From Ralstonia pickettii (GTDB lineage Bacteria > Pseudomonadota > Gammaproteobacteria > Burkholderiales > Burkholderiaceae), in assembly GCF_030582395.1 (NCBI RefSeq), contig NZ_CP104381.1, forward strand, positions 1,860,001 through 1,924,000: a stretch of 64,000 bases of DNA, read 5' to 3'. This document shows positions 9,440 through 18,666 of the stretch, piece after piece. Position 1 is the stretch's first letter. The number at the start of each line of letters is the position of its first letter. A model generated the notes under the pieces. It made no database searches and had not been told where the DNA came from. It was given only the letters and a program-made list of their open reading frames with translations. Position numbers and translations under genes: made by a program.

Positions 9440-11020
9440 ATGGGAACCCACGTGAAACGCCTCCTTGCCTCGTCGCTTGCTGTTGCACTGTTTGCAGCTG
9501 CCGGCGCTGTCAGCGCGCAAACCCTGAACATCGCCTTTGCCGATCCGCTCTCATCGCTCGACCCGCAGTTGAACAATCACGCAGGCGACCGCTCCGTCGA
9601 CGTGCACTTCTGGGATCTGCTGGTCGAGAACAAGTGGAACAAGCTGCAGCCCGGTTTGGCCCTGTCATGGAAGACGCTGGACCCGAAGACGTGGGAATTC
9701 AAGCTGCGCCCGAACGTGAAATGGCACGACGGCCAGCCGTTCACGGCGGACGACGTCATCTTCTCGTACCAGCGCGCGCGCAGCGTGCCGGGCAGCGTGG
9801 CAACGTTCGCGGGCTATCTGCGCACCGTGGAGTCCGTCACGGCCAAAGACCCGCTCACGCTCATCATCAAGACGACCATCCCGAGCCCCGACTTGCCGCT
9901 GAACCTGGCATCCGTGCACATCGTCAGCAAGCACGTGGGTGAGAAGTCTTCCACCGAGGATTACAACGCCGGCCGTGCCGTGGTGGGTACCGGCCCCTAT
10001 AAGTTCGTCTCGTATGTGCCGGGCGATCGCGTGGTGATGGCGCGCAACGACAACTACTGGGGCGACAAGCAGCTCTGGGAGAAGGTCAACTACCGCTACA
10101 TCAACAACGCTGCCGCTCGCACGGCCAACCTGCTTTCAGGCGAAGTCGATGTCATCGACAAGGTGTCGGTGTCTGACCTGGCGCGCCTGCGTCAGTCGCC
10201 CAACGTGAAGGTGTTCGCCTATCCGGGCCTGCGCGTGATGCTGCTGCAACCAAGCTTCCGCAAGGGGCCGAACGACTACATCACCGGCAACGACGGCAAG
10301 CCGCTGCCGAACAATCCGCTGCTGGATGTGCGCGTACGCCGCGCGCTGTCGCTCGCGATCGACCGGAAAGCGATCGTCGACCGCATCCTGCAGGGCGCCG
10401 CCACCGTCGCCAACCAGTGGATGCCGTCCGACACGTACGGCTACAACCCCGATGTGAAGGACATCGCTTACGACCCCGCGCAGGCCAAGAAGCTGCTGGC
10501 TGACGCTGGCTTTCCGCAGGGCTTCAACCTGGTGATCCACGTGCCGAACGACCGCTATCCGCAAGGCCCCGAAACGGCGCAGGCGGTGGCGCAGTTCTGG
10601 ACCCGCATCGGCGTAAAGGCGCGTGTGGAAGTGGTGCCCTGGTCCGTCTACTCCGGCCGCGCCAACAAGAACGAATATGCGATGAGCATGCTGGCCTGGG
10701 GCAACGGTACGGGCGAGGCGAGCTACGCGCTGGTCAACGTGCTCGCCACGGTCGACACCAAGAAGGGTCTGGGTGCGTCCAACTGGGGCCACTACAGCAA
10801 CGCGGCTGTCGACAACGCATTGAACGCCTCCACCGAGGAATTCAACGTCGAAAAGCGTGCGGCCATTCTTCGCCACTCGGTCAAGCTGGTCTCGGATGAC
10901 GTGGGCGTGATGCCGCTGTACCACTACCAGAACGTATGGGCCGCCAAGAAGGGCCTGAAGGTGACGCCGATGACGAGCGATCGCACAGCAGCCCAAATGG
11001 TCACCAAGGACGGCAAGTAA
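9440..11020 (+). CDS. Dpp/Opp-type ABC transporter substrate-binding protein
   Basis: A 526-residue periplasmic solute-binding protein of family 5. A signal peptide is clear (KRLLASSLAVALFAAAGAVSA, cleavage after AVSA near residue 25), followed by TLNIAFADPLSSLDPQL and the family core WEFKLRPNVKWHDGQPFTADDVIFSYQR. The start could be ATG 9440 or GTG 9452; both give a complete signal peptide. It captures the transported compound for the permease complex. Members bind peptides, opines, nickel chelates or glycosides, so specificity is open. Confidence 0.9.
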   Translation: MGTHVKRLLASSLAVALFAAAGAVSAQTLNIAFADPLSSLDPQLNNHAGDRSVDVHFWDLLVENKWNKLQPGLALSWKTLDPKTWEFKLRPNVKWHDGQPFTADDVIFSYQRARSVPGSVATFAGYLRTVESVTAKDPLTLIIKTTIPSPDLPLNLASVHIVSKHVGEKSSTEDYNAGRAVVGTGPYKFVSYVPGDRVVMARNDNYWGDKQLWEKVNYRYINNAAARTANLLSGEVDVIDKVSVSDLARLRQSPNVKVFAYPGLRVMLLQPSFRKGPNDYITGNDGKPLPNNPLLDVRVRRALSLAIDRKAIVDRILQGAATVANQWMPSDTYGYNPDVKDIAYDPAQAKKLLADAGFPQGFNLVIHVPNDRYPQGPETAQAVAQFWTRIGVKARVEVVPWSVYSGRANKNEYAMSMLAWGNGTGEASYALVNVLATVDTKKGLGASNWGHYSNAAVDNALNASTEEFNVEKRAAILRHSVKLVSDDVGVMPLYHYQNVWAAKKGLKVTPMTSDRTAAQMVTKDGK

Positions 11021-11025
11021 GCGCC

Positions 11026-12918
11026 ATGGGAACGTTCGCGCTCGGCGTCACGCCAACAGATGACCTGATCGACGTATCGCGCAGCATCGTCGTGACGGGG
11101 CTTGCGCCCGGCGCGCAGGTCGGCATCGTGGCGCAAACGCGTCGCGGCAATGGCGTGTTGTGGCACAGCCGTGCCGCATTCGTTGCGGATGCGCAAGGCA
11201 CCGTCGACCTCACGCGCGACGCGCCTGTCTCGGGTGACTACACCGGCGTCAGCGCGATGGGCGTCATCTGGAGCCAGCGGCCGGAAGACGGCAAGGCGCG
11301 CGAGGTGTTTCCGCTGGCTGCCACTGAGCCGTTGACGACCACGCTCACGGCCACGGCCAATGGCGAGTCGATCCATGCGCGCTTCGTCCAACGGCTGGCC
11401 GCACCTGGCGTGACGCGCCACGATGTGCGCGCACCGGAGAATGAGCACGGTCTGGTCGGCACGCTGTACCTGCCCGATCCGTATGCGCACCCGGGGCCCC
11501 GCCCTGCCGTGCTGATCCTCAACGGCTCGGGCGGCGGCATCAACGAGCCACGCGCGGCGCTGTATGCCTCGCACGGCTATGCGGCGTTTGCGCTGGCCTA
11601 CTTCAAGGCGCCGGGGCTGTCGGACTACATCTCGAATACGCCACTCGAATATTTCGAGCGCGCGCTTGCCTGGCTGCGCAAACGCGTGGAGCCGCTGCAC
11701 GACTTCGTTGCCGTGAGCGGCCAGTCGCGCGGGGGTGAACTGGCATTGCTGCTGGGCGCGACGTTCCCGGAAGCGGTATCTGCGGTCATCGGTTACGTGC
11801 CGGGCGCCGTCGTGCACAGCGGGCAGAACGCCGCCGACCCCGCTGTCGGCCGCGAAGGCCCCACGTGGCTGTATCGAGGTCAGCCGCTGCCGCATCTGTG
11901 GGAAGGCAACCGCACGGCGACCTGGGCACCGTTCGACGAAGGCCCCGCGCCGCATCGGCATGAACGCGCCATCCGCACCGCGCTGCAGGATGCAGACGCG
12001 GTGGCGCGCGCTCGCATCCGCATTGAGCGCGCGCGTGGACCGGTCCTCCTGCTCTCCGCCACCGATGACGGCTCGTGGCCCTCGAGCGACTACTCGCGCA
12101 TGGTGACGACCAAATTGGCCGAGGTACGCCACCCCTACCCCGTCCAACATTTCGACTATGAAGGCGCGGGTCACGCCATCGTCTTCCCATACGTGCCGAC
12201 CACGCAGCTCGTCTATGCGCACCCGGTGTCGGGCCGCATCAGCACCGGCGGCGGCGAGCCGCGCGCCAACGCTCGCGCCGACGCCCAGTCGTGGGCAGCA
12301 GTGCTTCGCTTCCTCGCCAGCGCGGTGGCCGCGCGCGGCGCGTCCGTACCCGATTCCCGGAGCCTTTCATCAATGGATTTCACGCCCGCACACGATGTGG
12401 TCGACCAGATTGCCGGCCTGGAAGACGGCAGCGCCACGCATGCGCTGCGCCATGCCCGCGAAAAGGTCGCCACGGCCACGCAGGGCAGCTACGACGCATT
12501 GTTCGATGCAGACCTGCCCGGCCTGCCGTTGGGCGAACGCCTGCTCGTCGCGCTCTATGCCTGCCGCCTCACCCCGGCGCCCGAACTGGCCGAACACTAC
12601 CGCGCGCGCCTCGCGAATACGCCGGTCGACGCAGATGCCCTGCAAGCCGTCGACCACGGCGATATCGACACGCTGACCGACGCCCGCCTGCGTGCCATCC
12701 TCGCCTTCACGCGCACGCTCGTCGAACGCCCCATCGAGGGCGACCGCGATGCGCTGTTGCGATTGCCCGCGGCGGGCCTGGCCACGGCCGACGTCGTGAC
12801 GCTCGCGCAGCTCATCGCCTTTCTGTCGTATCAGACGCGGCTCGTCGCCGGCTTGCGCGCCCTTCGCGAAGCCGCCGGCAGCGGCAACGCCACCGCCTCC
12901 ACGGAGACCGCAGCATGA
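11026..12918 (+). CDS. BAAT-type alpha/beta-hydrolase fused to a CMD-domain protein
   Basis: A 630-residue two-part protein. Residues 1-130 look like the acyl-CoA thioesterase/BAAT N-terminal beta-sandwich, and about 140-430 like the BAAT C-terminal alpha/beta-hydrolase with nucleophile S234 in SGQSRGG. From an internal Met near residue 450, the sequence (MDFTPAHDVVDQIAGLEDGS onward) resembles the stand-alone CMD-domain protein of the Avi_7170 family. That family is normally encoded beside an Avi_7169-type alkylhydroperoxidase and a peptide-type ABC transporter, which is exactly the neighbourhood here. The fusion is in one uninterrupted frame. Ser rather than Cys at the nucleophile elbow suggests an esterase, thioesterase or lactonase. 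Confidence 0.75.
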   Translation: MGTFALGVTPTDDLIDVSRSIVVTGLAPGAQVGIVAQTRRGNGVLWHSRAAFVADAQGTVDLTRDAPVSGDYTGVSAMGVIWSQRPEDGKAREVFPLAATEPLTTTLTATANGESIHARFVQRLAAPGVTRHDVRAPENEHGLVGTLYLPDPYAHPGPRPAVLILNGSGGGINEPRAALYASHGYAAFALAYFKAPGLSDYISNTPLEYFERALAWLRKRVEPLHDFVAVSGQSRGGELALLLGATFPEAVSAVIGYVPGAVVHSGQNAADPAVGREGPTWLYRGQPLPHLWEGNRTATWAPFDEGPAPHRHERAIRTALQDADAVARARIRIERARGPVLLLSATDDGSWPSSDYSRMVTTKLAEVRHPYPVQHFDYEGAGHAIVFPYVPTTQLVYAHPVSGRISTGGGEPRANARADAQSWAAVLRFLASAVAARGASVPDSRSLSSMDFTPAHDVVDQIAGLEDGSATHALRHAREKVATATQGSYDALFDADLPGLPLGERLLVALYACRLTPAPELAEHYRARLANTPVDADALQAVDHGDIDTLTDARLRAILAFTRTLVERPIEGDRDALLRLPAAGLATADVVTLAQLIAFLSYQTRLVAGLRALREAAGSGNATASTETAA

Positions 12919-13505
12919 CCGAGATCATCCGCGCCCACGGCTTCACCAACGAATCGCTCGAGTGGCAAGCGTGGCTCGATGTGGTCGACCTCGACCGTGC
13001 CACGCCCGAGCAGATCGCCGTACTCGAAGAGAGCCATCCGAAGGCGAAAACGTCCGACTACTACCGGTTTCTCGTTCACCAGCCCGAGATCCTGCGTCAG
13101 CGCTCGGCGGCGTTCAACGCGATCATGTATGCCCCGGGCGGCCTGTCGCGCGCTGAACGCGAACTCGCCAGCGCAGTGGTGTCGCGCGTCAACGGCTGCG
13201 TGTATTGCGCATCCGTCCACGCACAGCGCTTCGAGCAGCTTGCCAGGCGCAACGACGTGATCAAGCAGGTCTTTGAAGACCCGCACATCGCGGGCACGAA
13301 CGCGCGCGAGCGTGCCATCGTGCTGTTCTCGATCGACCTGACACTGCGCCCCGGCGACGTGCGCGGCGAAGACCTGAAACCGCTCAAGGACGCTGGCCTG
13401 ACCGACGCAGAAATTCTCGACTTGATACACGCCGTGGCCATCTTTGCCTGGGCGAATCGGCTGATGCTGAATCTGGGCGAGCCGGTGTTTCCGGGCGCGG
13501 CCTGA
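12915..13505 (+). CDS. AhpD-like alkylhydroperoxidase-domain protein (Avi_7169 type)
   Basis: A 196-residue CMD/AhpD-fold protein with the redox motif C95-V-Y-C98-A-S-V-H102, the Cys pair plus proton-relay His of AhpD enzymes. It overlaps the fusion gene by ATGA and ends the coupled run that starts with LysR. Members of this subgroup are genetically tied to oxidative catabolic clusters and may remove peroxides formed by the flavin monooxygenase; that role is inferred from context. Confidence 0.85.
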   Translation: MTEIIRAHGFTNESLEWQAWLDVVDLDRATPEQIAVLEESHPKAKTSDYYRFLVHQPEILRQRSAAFNAIMYAPGGLSRAERELASAVVSRVNGCVYCASVHAQRFEQLARRNDVIKQVFEDPHIAGTNARERAIVLFSIDLTLRPGDVRGEDLKPLKDAGLTDAEILDLIHAVAIFAWANRLMLNLGEPVFPGAA

Positions 13506-13530
13506 GCCAGGCGGCATCGCTCCAAAAAGA

Positions 13531-13560
13531 AAGCCGCAGGTTTGCGCCTGCGGCTTTTTC
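13531..13560 (+). terminator. terminator between the AhpD-like and molybdenum-hydroxylase genes
   Basis: A 10-bp stem AAGCCGCAGG/CCTGCGGCTT (13531-13540 and 13547-13556) with a 6-base loop and a T-run. A-rich bases on the left flank mean it could end transcription from both directions, fitting its place between convergent genes. Confidence 0.88.
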
Positions 13561-13576
13561 GTTCAGTGCAGCAGCA

Positions 13577-15874
13577 TCACACCATTGGCAACTGCCGCAC
13601 CGGCTTACCGGTCAACTGCGCCACGGCGTGCGCCACAGCCGGCGCGATGGGGGGGACTCCCACCTCACCCATGCCGCTGGGCTCCGCCGTGCTCGGCACG
13701 ATGTGCGTTTCGATGACGGGTGTCTCGGCCATCTTGAGCGCCGGGTAGTCTGTGAAGTTCGACTGCACGACCTGGCCGTCCTTGATGTCGATCCGGCCGT
13801 ACAGCGCCGCCGACAGACCAAAGATGACCGCGCTTTCCATCTGCTGCGCAACGATGCCCGGGTTGACCACCGTGCCGCAATCGACAGCACAGACAACGCG
13901 ATGCACACGCGGCTTGCCGTCCTTCATCGACACCTCCACGACCTGCGCGACCACGGAGCCGAAGCTCGGGTGCAGCGCAATGCCGCGCGCACGCGGTGCG
14001 CCGTCAGCGGCGGGGGCCAGCGGTTGTCCCCAACCGGCTGCCTGCGCCGCCGTGTCCAACACCTTCAACTCACGCGGATGGTCCTTCAGCAACTCGCGCC
14101 GGATCGCCAGCGGGTCAAGCTTGGCCTGGGCCGCCACCTCGTTGAGAAAGCCCTCCATGAAGAACCCGTTGTACGAGTGCCCCACGCTGCGCCAGAAGCC
14201 CACGGGAACCGGCAGATCGACCGCCAGATGCGCGATGTGCTCGTGTTCGATTTCGTACGGCAGGTCGAACAGGCCTTCGGCGGTGTAGCGATCGATGCCT
14301 GCTGATGGCGCACCGAACAGTCGATCCAGCTCGCCCGCAAGAATCGATTGGCCGGCGCTGCGCGAAGCAATCGCGGTGACCTTGCCGTTCTGGACACGCG
14401 CCTTGAGCCGGGCGATGGCGTGCGGGCGATAGAAGTCGTGGCGGACGTCTTCCTCGCGCGACCAGATCACCTGCACGGGCTTGCCTTCGGTCTTGGTGGC
14501 GATGGTCACGGCCTGGCCGATGAAGTCCGATTCCAGCCGTCGCCCGAAACCGCCTCCGATGAGGGGGATGTCGATATGGACCTTGTCGCCGCTCACGCCG
14601 GCCGCGCGCGCCGCCACCAGCTGTGCCAGCGTGGCGACCTGCGTCGGTGCCCAGAGATGCACGCCCTCCGACGTCACCTGCGCGGTGCAGTTGATCGGCT
14701 CCATCGTGGCGTGCGCAAGATACGGCGCGGTGTACTCGGCCTCGACGATGGTGGCGCCATCGGTCTTGTCGAAGGCTTTCAGGCCGTCGCCCGTCGATCG
14801 ATACGTGAAGCCGCCCTTGTCGCTGTCTAGCGCGCTGACGAGCTGCTGCCGAATGCCTGCGGAATCGAGCTTGGCATGCGGGCCGTTGTCCCACACGGGT
14901 TCGAGCGTTGCGAGCGCCTGCCGGGCCTGCCAGTAATGGTCTGCCACGACGGCCACGCCCGGCGCGCCGCCGCCTGCGCCCTCGAACGGCACCACGTAAC
15001 GCACGCCCGGCATGCCAAGCGCCGCTTTCGACTGGAACGTCTTGAGCTTGCCGCCAAACACCGGACACATCACGACCGCGGCATACAGCATGCCGGGCAG
15101 GCGCGTGTCGATGGAGAAACGCGCGCTGCCATCCGTCTTCGCAGCGAGATCGTTGCGCGGCGCCGGTTTGCCGATCAACCGGAATTGCGAAGCCGGCTTG
15201 AGCGTCACGTTGGACGGTGCAGAAATACCGCGCGCCGACTTGGCCATCTCGCCGAACGTAGACTGTTTGCCGCCGGGCCCGATCAACTGGCCTTCACGGA
15301 TGCTGACGTCTGCAGCCGGCACGTTCCATTCGCGCGCGGCGGCTTGCACCAACGCTGCACGCGCCGTGGCGGCGGCCTCGCGCACGGGCTGCCAGCCATC
15401 GGCGGTGCTGCTGCTGCCGCCGGTGATGATGAGCCCGATCTCACGCGCGCTCTTGGCCATGATCCAGTGCAGTGCGCGTGCCCAGGTCTTGTCTGCGCTA
15501 TCGGGATGCAGCGGCAATGAGCTGTCGCCCATGGCGACGACGTTGCCGTAGATGCGCTCCACCGGCGCGCTTTCGATGCGCACGCGCGCGAGCGGAATGT
15601 CCAGCTCTTCGGCCGCCAGCATCGACAGCGCGGTGTGGATGCCCTGACCCATCTCCACACGCGGCATGGCGAGCACGACGTCGCCTTCGGGTTTGATCTT
15701 GATCCAGCCGTTCAGGGCAATCTCGCCCTTGTGCTCGGGGAAGATGTCCGGATCGCCCACGCGGCTGCGCGGCGGCATCACGCCCCAACCGACGACGAGT
15801 GCGCCACCGATGCCGAGGGCGCCGAGCAGGAAACGGCGGCGTCCGCTGCGCGGTTTTGTAGTCTTCGCGTTCAT
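13577..15874 (-). CDS. molybdopterin-binding subunit, isoquinoline 1-oxidoreductase (IorB) type
   Basis: A 765-residue member of the xanthine dehydrogenase/aldehyde oxidase large-subunit family. A Tat signal ([21 protein letters not shown]) at the N-terminus points to export of the folded cofactor-loaded enzyme. The two tandem aldehyde-oxidase-type domains and the late motif [17 protein letters not shown], near the active-site Glu of this family, are visible. Its start overlaps the stop of the Fe-S subunit gene, so the pair is translationally coupled. It hydroxylates an N-heterocycle or oxidises an aldehyde; substrate unknown. Confidence 0.88.
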   Translation of the reverse strand: MNAKTTKPRSGRRRFLLGALGIGGALVVGWGVMPPRSRVGDPDIFPEHKGEIALNGWIKIKPEGDVVLAMPRVEMGQGIHTALSMLAAEELDIPLARVRIESAPVERIYGNVVAMGDSSLPLHPDSADKTWARALHWIMAKSAREIGLIITGGSSSTADGWQPVREAAATARAALVQAAAREWNVPAADVSIREGQLIGPGGKQSTFGEMAKSARGISAPSNVTLKPASQFRLIGKPAPRNDLAAKTDGSARFSIDTRLPGMLYAAVVMCPVFGGKLKTFQSKAALGMPGVRYVVPFEGAGGGAPGVAVVADHYWQARQALATLEPVWDNGPHAKLDSAGIRQQLVSALDSDKGGFTYRSTGDGLKAFDKTDGATIVEAEYTAPYLAHATMEPINCTAQVTSEGVHLWAPTQVATLAQLVAARAAGVSGDKVHIDIPLIGGGFGRRLESDFIGQAVTIATKTEGKPVQVIWSREEDVRHDFYRPHAIARLKARVQNGKVTAIASRSAGQSILAGELDRLFGAPSAGIDRYTAEGLFDLPYEIEHEHIAHLAVDLPVPVGFWRSVGHSYNGFFMEGFLNEVAAQAKLDPLAIRRELLKDHPRELKVLDTAAQAAGWGQPLAPAADGAPRARGIALHPSFGSVVAQVVEVSMKDGKPRVHRVVCAVDCGTVVNPGIVAQQMESAVIFGLSAALYGRIDIKDGQVVQSNFTDYPALKMAETPVIETHIVPSTAEPSGMGEVGVPPIAPAVAHAVAQLTGKPVRQLPMV

Positions 15875-16338
15875 GCGCGGCCCTCCCGCAACGCCTTGGC
15901 AGCGCGCTTGATAGCGGCGCGCATGCGCGGATATGTGCCACAACGGCAGATGTTGGTCATGGCCGCGTCGATGTCGGCATCCGTCGGGTCAGGGTGTTGG
16001 GCCAGCAAATCCGCCGCGGCCATGAGCATGCCGGACTGGCAATAGCCGCACTGGGGCACCTGCTCGTCAATCCAGGCTTGCTGCAGCGCGTGGCGTTTGC
16101 CCTCGCCGCCGGCTAGTCCTTCGATGGTGGTGATGTGCTTGCCGGCCACAGCCGCCACCGGCAGCACACAGGACCGCACGGCCGCACCGTCCACGTGTAC
16201 GGTGCATGCGCCGCACGCCGCGACGCCGCAGCCGAACTTCGTACCTGTCAGGTTCAGGTGATCACGCAGCACCCATAGCAGGGGCGTGGCCGGGTCGCAC
16301 TCAACACTGACCGGCTTGTGGTTGACGTCCAGATCCAT
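15871..16338 (-). CDS. (2Fe-2S)-binding subunit, isoquinoline 1-oxidoreductase (IorA) type
   Basis: A 155-residue small subunit with two iron-sulphur clusters. The plant-ferredoxin-type cluster is ligated by [17 protein letters not shown] plus a downstream Cys, and the second by CGYCQSGM and CRCGTYP. The ATG at 16338 is preceded by GGAGA. The family's length is about 150 residues, so it is full length; a longer in-frame extension upstream is not family-like. It passes electrons from the molybdenum site of IorB to an external acceptor. First gene of the leftward two-gene operon. Confidence 0.9.
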   Translation of the reverse strand: MDLDVNHKPVSVECDPATPLLWVLRDHLNLTGTKFGCGVAACGACTVHVDGAAVRSCVLPVAAVAGKHITTIEGLAGGEGKRHALQQAWIDEQVPQCGYCQSGMLMAAADLLAQHPDPTDADIDAAMTNICRCGTYPRMRAAIKRAAKALREGRA

Positions 16339-16502
16339 GGGGCGGTGGTCTCCTTGTCCTTGTGATTTTTCTTTGCTGGGCAAGCGTACGTTCAAACGGC
16401 TTGCAGCGGCAATAGTGGACACCCTCGGTCGGGGGCTGCGCAGGAGATCCGGCAAACCGGGCCAGACCAAGGCTGGAGGGGTTGGCTAGCTCGCCCGGTG
16501 TG

Positions 16503-16508
16503 CTACAA
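16503..16508 (+). promoter_or_regulatory. -10 box of the tRNA-Ser promoter
   Basis: TACAAT thirteen bases before the mature tRNA start matches the sigma-70 -10 consensus (TATAAT). The -35 is weak (TTGGCT-like, near 16480), and the GC-rich bases between -10 and the start resemble a stringent discriminator. Confidence 0.55.
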
Positions 16509-16520
16509 TCGCGGGCTTCC

Positions 16521-16611
16521 GGAGAGATGGATGAGCGGTTTAAGTCGCACGCCTGGAAAGCGTGTATAGGTTAATAGCCTATCGGGGGTTCGAATCCCCC
16601 TCTCTCCGCCA
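16521..16611 (+). tRNA. tRNA-Ser (anticodon GGA)
   Basis: A 91-base class II tRNA including encoded CCA. The acceptor stem GGAGAGA (16521-16527) pairs with TCTCTCC (16601-16607), the T-arm GGTTCGAATCC is standard, a long variable arm fits serine, and the anticodon loop CTGGAAA carries GGA (16555-16557). The 3' end, from about 16598, is the attL core, so the last part of the gene now belongs to the prophage yet restores a full tRNA. The original transcription terminator has been moved to 58031. Confidence 0.95.
16598..16611 (+). repeat. attL core
   Basis: CCCTCTCTCCGCCA at the 3' end of tRNA-Ser, identical to 58009-58022. Crossover lies somewhere within these 14 bases. Confidence 0.92.
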
Positions 16612-16733
16612 GGATTCATTCTCAGCGACTCTCGCTGTGTCCCAGACGCTCTCGCAGTCCCCGCTAAATAGCGGGTTCCGTGGGTAAAAGCGTTCTTGCC
16701 TCGTCCCAGGGCCTCCCAAATAATCCCACCCTC

Positions 16734-16756
16734 AATTGTGGGTAGGATTGTGGGTA
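16734..16756 (+). repeat. left integrase arm-type repeat
   Basis: Two copies of TTGTGGGTA, separated by GG(A/G), form a 23-base unit that recurs at 57925-57947 with one mismatch. A matched pair of direct repeats inside each phage end is the expected layout for integrase arm-binding sites. The last base of this copy is the A of the integrase start codon, so bound integrase would cover its own translation start region. Confidence 0.7.
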
Positions 16757-17991
16757 TGGCTTCCTCCAGACAGATACACCGCCTCAATGCTCTGCGCGTC
16801 GCCAAACTGCTGACGCCTGGCTACCACGCCGACGGCGGCGGCCTGTATCTCCAGATTTCCGATAGTGGCTCGCGGTCATGGATCTACCGCTACTCGCTGG
16901 CCAAGCGTGCGCGCGAGATGGGGCTTGGCCCGCTATCCGCCATTTCCCTGGCGGAGGCCCGGGCCGAGGCGGCCCGCTGCCGCAAGCTGGTGGCCTGCGG
17001 CATCGATCCCATCGAGGAGCGCAAAGAGCGCCAGCGCGCCGCCGAAGCTACCCCCAATTCGATGCCTTTCCGCGAAGCCGCGCGCATGTACATCGAGTCG
17101 CAGCGCGAGGGCTGGAAGAACGCGAAGCACGCGCAGCAGTGGGAGAACACACTCACCACCTACGCCTACCCCATCTTGGGCGACGTCGACGTCCGGGACG
17201 TAGACACGGCGATGGTCCTGCGCGTGCTGCAGCCGATCTGGACGAAGAAGGCCGAGACGGCCAGCCGGGTGCGCGGCCGCATTGAATGCGTGCTCGACGC
17301 GGCCAAAGTCCTGGGTAAGCGATCCGGCGAGAACCCCGCGCGGTGGCGCGGCCACCTGGACAAGCTGCTGCCAAAGCGCGAGCGGTCTAAGAAGGTGAAG
17401 CACCACCCGGCCCTTCCCTGGCAACAGATTCCGGAGTTCATGCCGCAGCTCACGGCGCGCGACGCGCCGGCGGCCCGCGTGCTGCATCTGCTCATCCTGA
17501 CCTGTGTGCGGACGACCGAAGCGCTGCACGCTCGACCGGAAGAATTCGACCTGGAGCGCCGCGTGTGGACCGTGCCGCCCGACCGCATGAAGATGGAAAA
17601 GGAGCTGCGCGTGCCCCTCTGCGCCGACGCTGTACGCCTGGTGCAGGAAGCGATGACGACGGCCACCGACTACCTGTTCCCCGGCCAGAAGAAGGGAAAA
17701 CCGCTGTCGAACATGGCCATGCTCAACATGCTCGACCGCATGGGCTACAGCGACGTCACCGTCCACGGTTTCCGGTCGACGTTCCGCGACTGGGTGGCCG
17801 AATGCACCGAATACCCCGACTCGCTGGCCGAGATGGCGCTCGCCCATGCCGTCGAGAGCAAGGTGGAAGGCGCCTACCGTCGCGGCGACATGCTGGAGCG
17901 CCGGCGGAAGATGATGGAGGACTGGGCCAGGTACTGCAGCGGGCGAACGGGCGTTGTCCTGCAGCTGAGGGGTGACCAGGCGGCGGCGTAA
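16756..17991 (+). CDS. int: tyrosine-type site-specific integrase
   Basis: A 411-residue P4-type integrase. The N-terminal arm-binding DUF4102-like domain (VAKLLTPGYHADGGGLYLQI) is followed by a core-binding domain and the catalytic domain with R252, H337-x-x-R340, H364 and nucleophile Y374. It catalyses recombination between attP and the tRNA-Ser attB. I chose the ATG at 16756; a TTG-initiated extension upstream would read through the arm repeat. It lies 145 bases from the attL core and points into the prophage. Confidence 0.95.
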   Translation: MASSRQIHRLNALRVAKLLTPGYHADGGGLYLQISDSGSRSWIYRYSLAKRAREMGLGPLSAISLAEARAEAARCRKLVACGIDPIEERKERQRAAEATPNSMPFREAARMYIESQREGWKNAKHAQQWENTLTTYAYPILGDVDVRDVDTAMVLRVLQPIWTKKAETASRVRGRIECVLDAAKVLGKRSGENPARWRGHLDKLLPKRERSKKVKHHPALPWQQIPEFMPQLTARDAPAARVLHLLILTCVRTTEALHARPEEFDLERRVWTVPPDRMKMEKELRVPLCADAVRLVQEAMTTATDYLFPGQKKGKPLSNMAMLNMLDRMGYSDVTVHGFRSTFRDWVAECTEYPDSLAEMALAHAVESKVEGAYRRGDMLERRRKMMEDWARYCSGRTGVVLQLRGDQAAA

Positions 17992-18666
17992 CCCGAAGCT
18001 GATAGGTCGAACGAAGAACAGCATGAGAGCGTCGACACTCGCGCCACCGACCGGGCACCTGGTCCCTTCCCGCTCCTACAGTTGACCATCGGAAAAAGGT
18101 AATCTCGGTAATCTCCCAGGCCGGTTCGGCCGCAAACCTTTGTGGGACAAGGCTTTGCAGGGATTCGAGTAGAGGTAATTTCTTGGTAACCTGTAGGTAA
18201 TCTCGTTACCTTTGTAGAGAGTCACCTCTTCCCTTGCGCTGATCTATAAGAATCAAGGACTTACGAGGGGATTACCTTTTCGATTACTCAACATTACCTT
18301 GTCGGGGTAATCCGAAAAGTGTTGATAAATCAAAGAGATGCGTTGCTTTTGGGGGTGGGGTTACGGAAGTTACCTTTTTCCGATGCTCGCCCGAGATTGT
18401 GTTCGTCAAAACAAAGGTAGGGCGGCCAATTGGGGCGAAGAGATGCAGGCGCTTGCTGCCAGACGTACTCGGCCGGTACTGCCGCCCAACCAAACGATGT
18501 ATGCGAATGCACTGGCGACAGACACTTCTAAGGGGCTAGCCCTACTTGAAGCAGAGCGTACGACTTTCACCTACCGTGCCAATGTTCGTCAGCGCAAATC
18601 TGCGGTTTGTGAGATGCATGCGGTGATATATGATCATCCGTAACCCACGACCCGAGAGGAAGGTCC
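17992..18666. other. 675-base gene-free region with GGTAAT repeats
   Basis: No convincing gene. Between 18098 and 18374 there are at least nine copies of GGTAA(T/C), in both orientations: 18098, 18107, 18174, 18185, 18196, 18306 forward, and 18205, 18271, 18293, 18369 reverse. The first two form a perfect tandem of GGTAATCTC. The region is AT-richer than the phage average. It could be a binding array for a phage protein (excision, replication or partition) or a multi-operator control region for the ATPase gene that follows. A 101-codon frame inside it has no ribosome site and was not called. Confidence 0.6.

Noticed and set aside
18098..18374. CRISPR array
   Set aside because: The repeats are 6-9 bases, irregularly spaced and in both orientations; no cas genes nearby.
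18338..18643. 101-codon rightward frame before the ATPase gene
   Set aside because: Runs through the repeat region, has no ribosome site and no recognisable domain.
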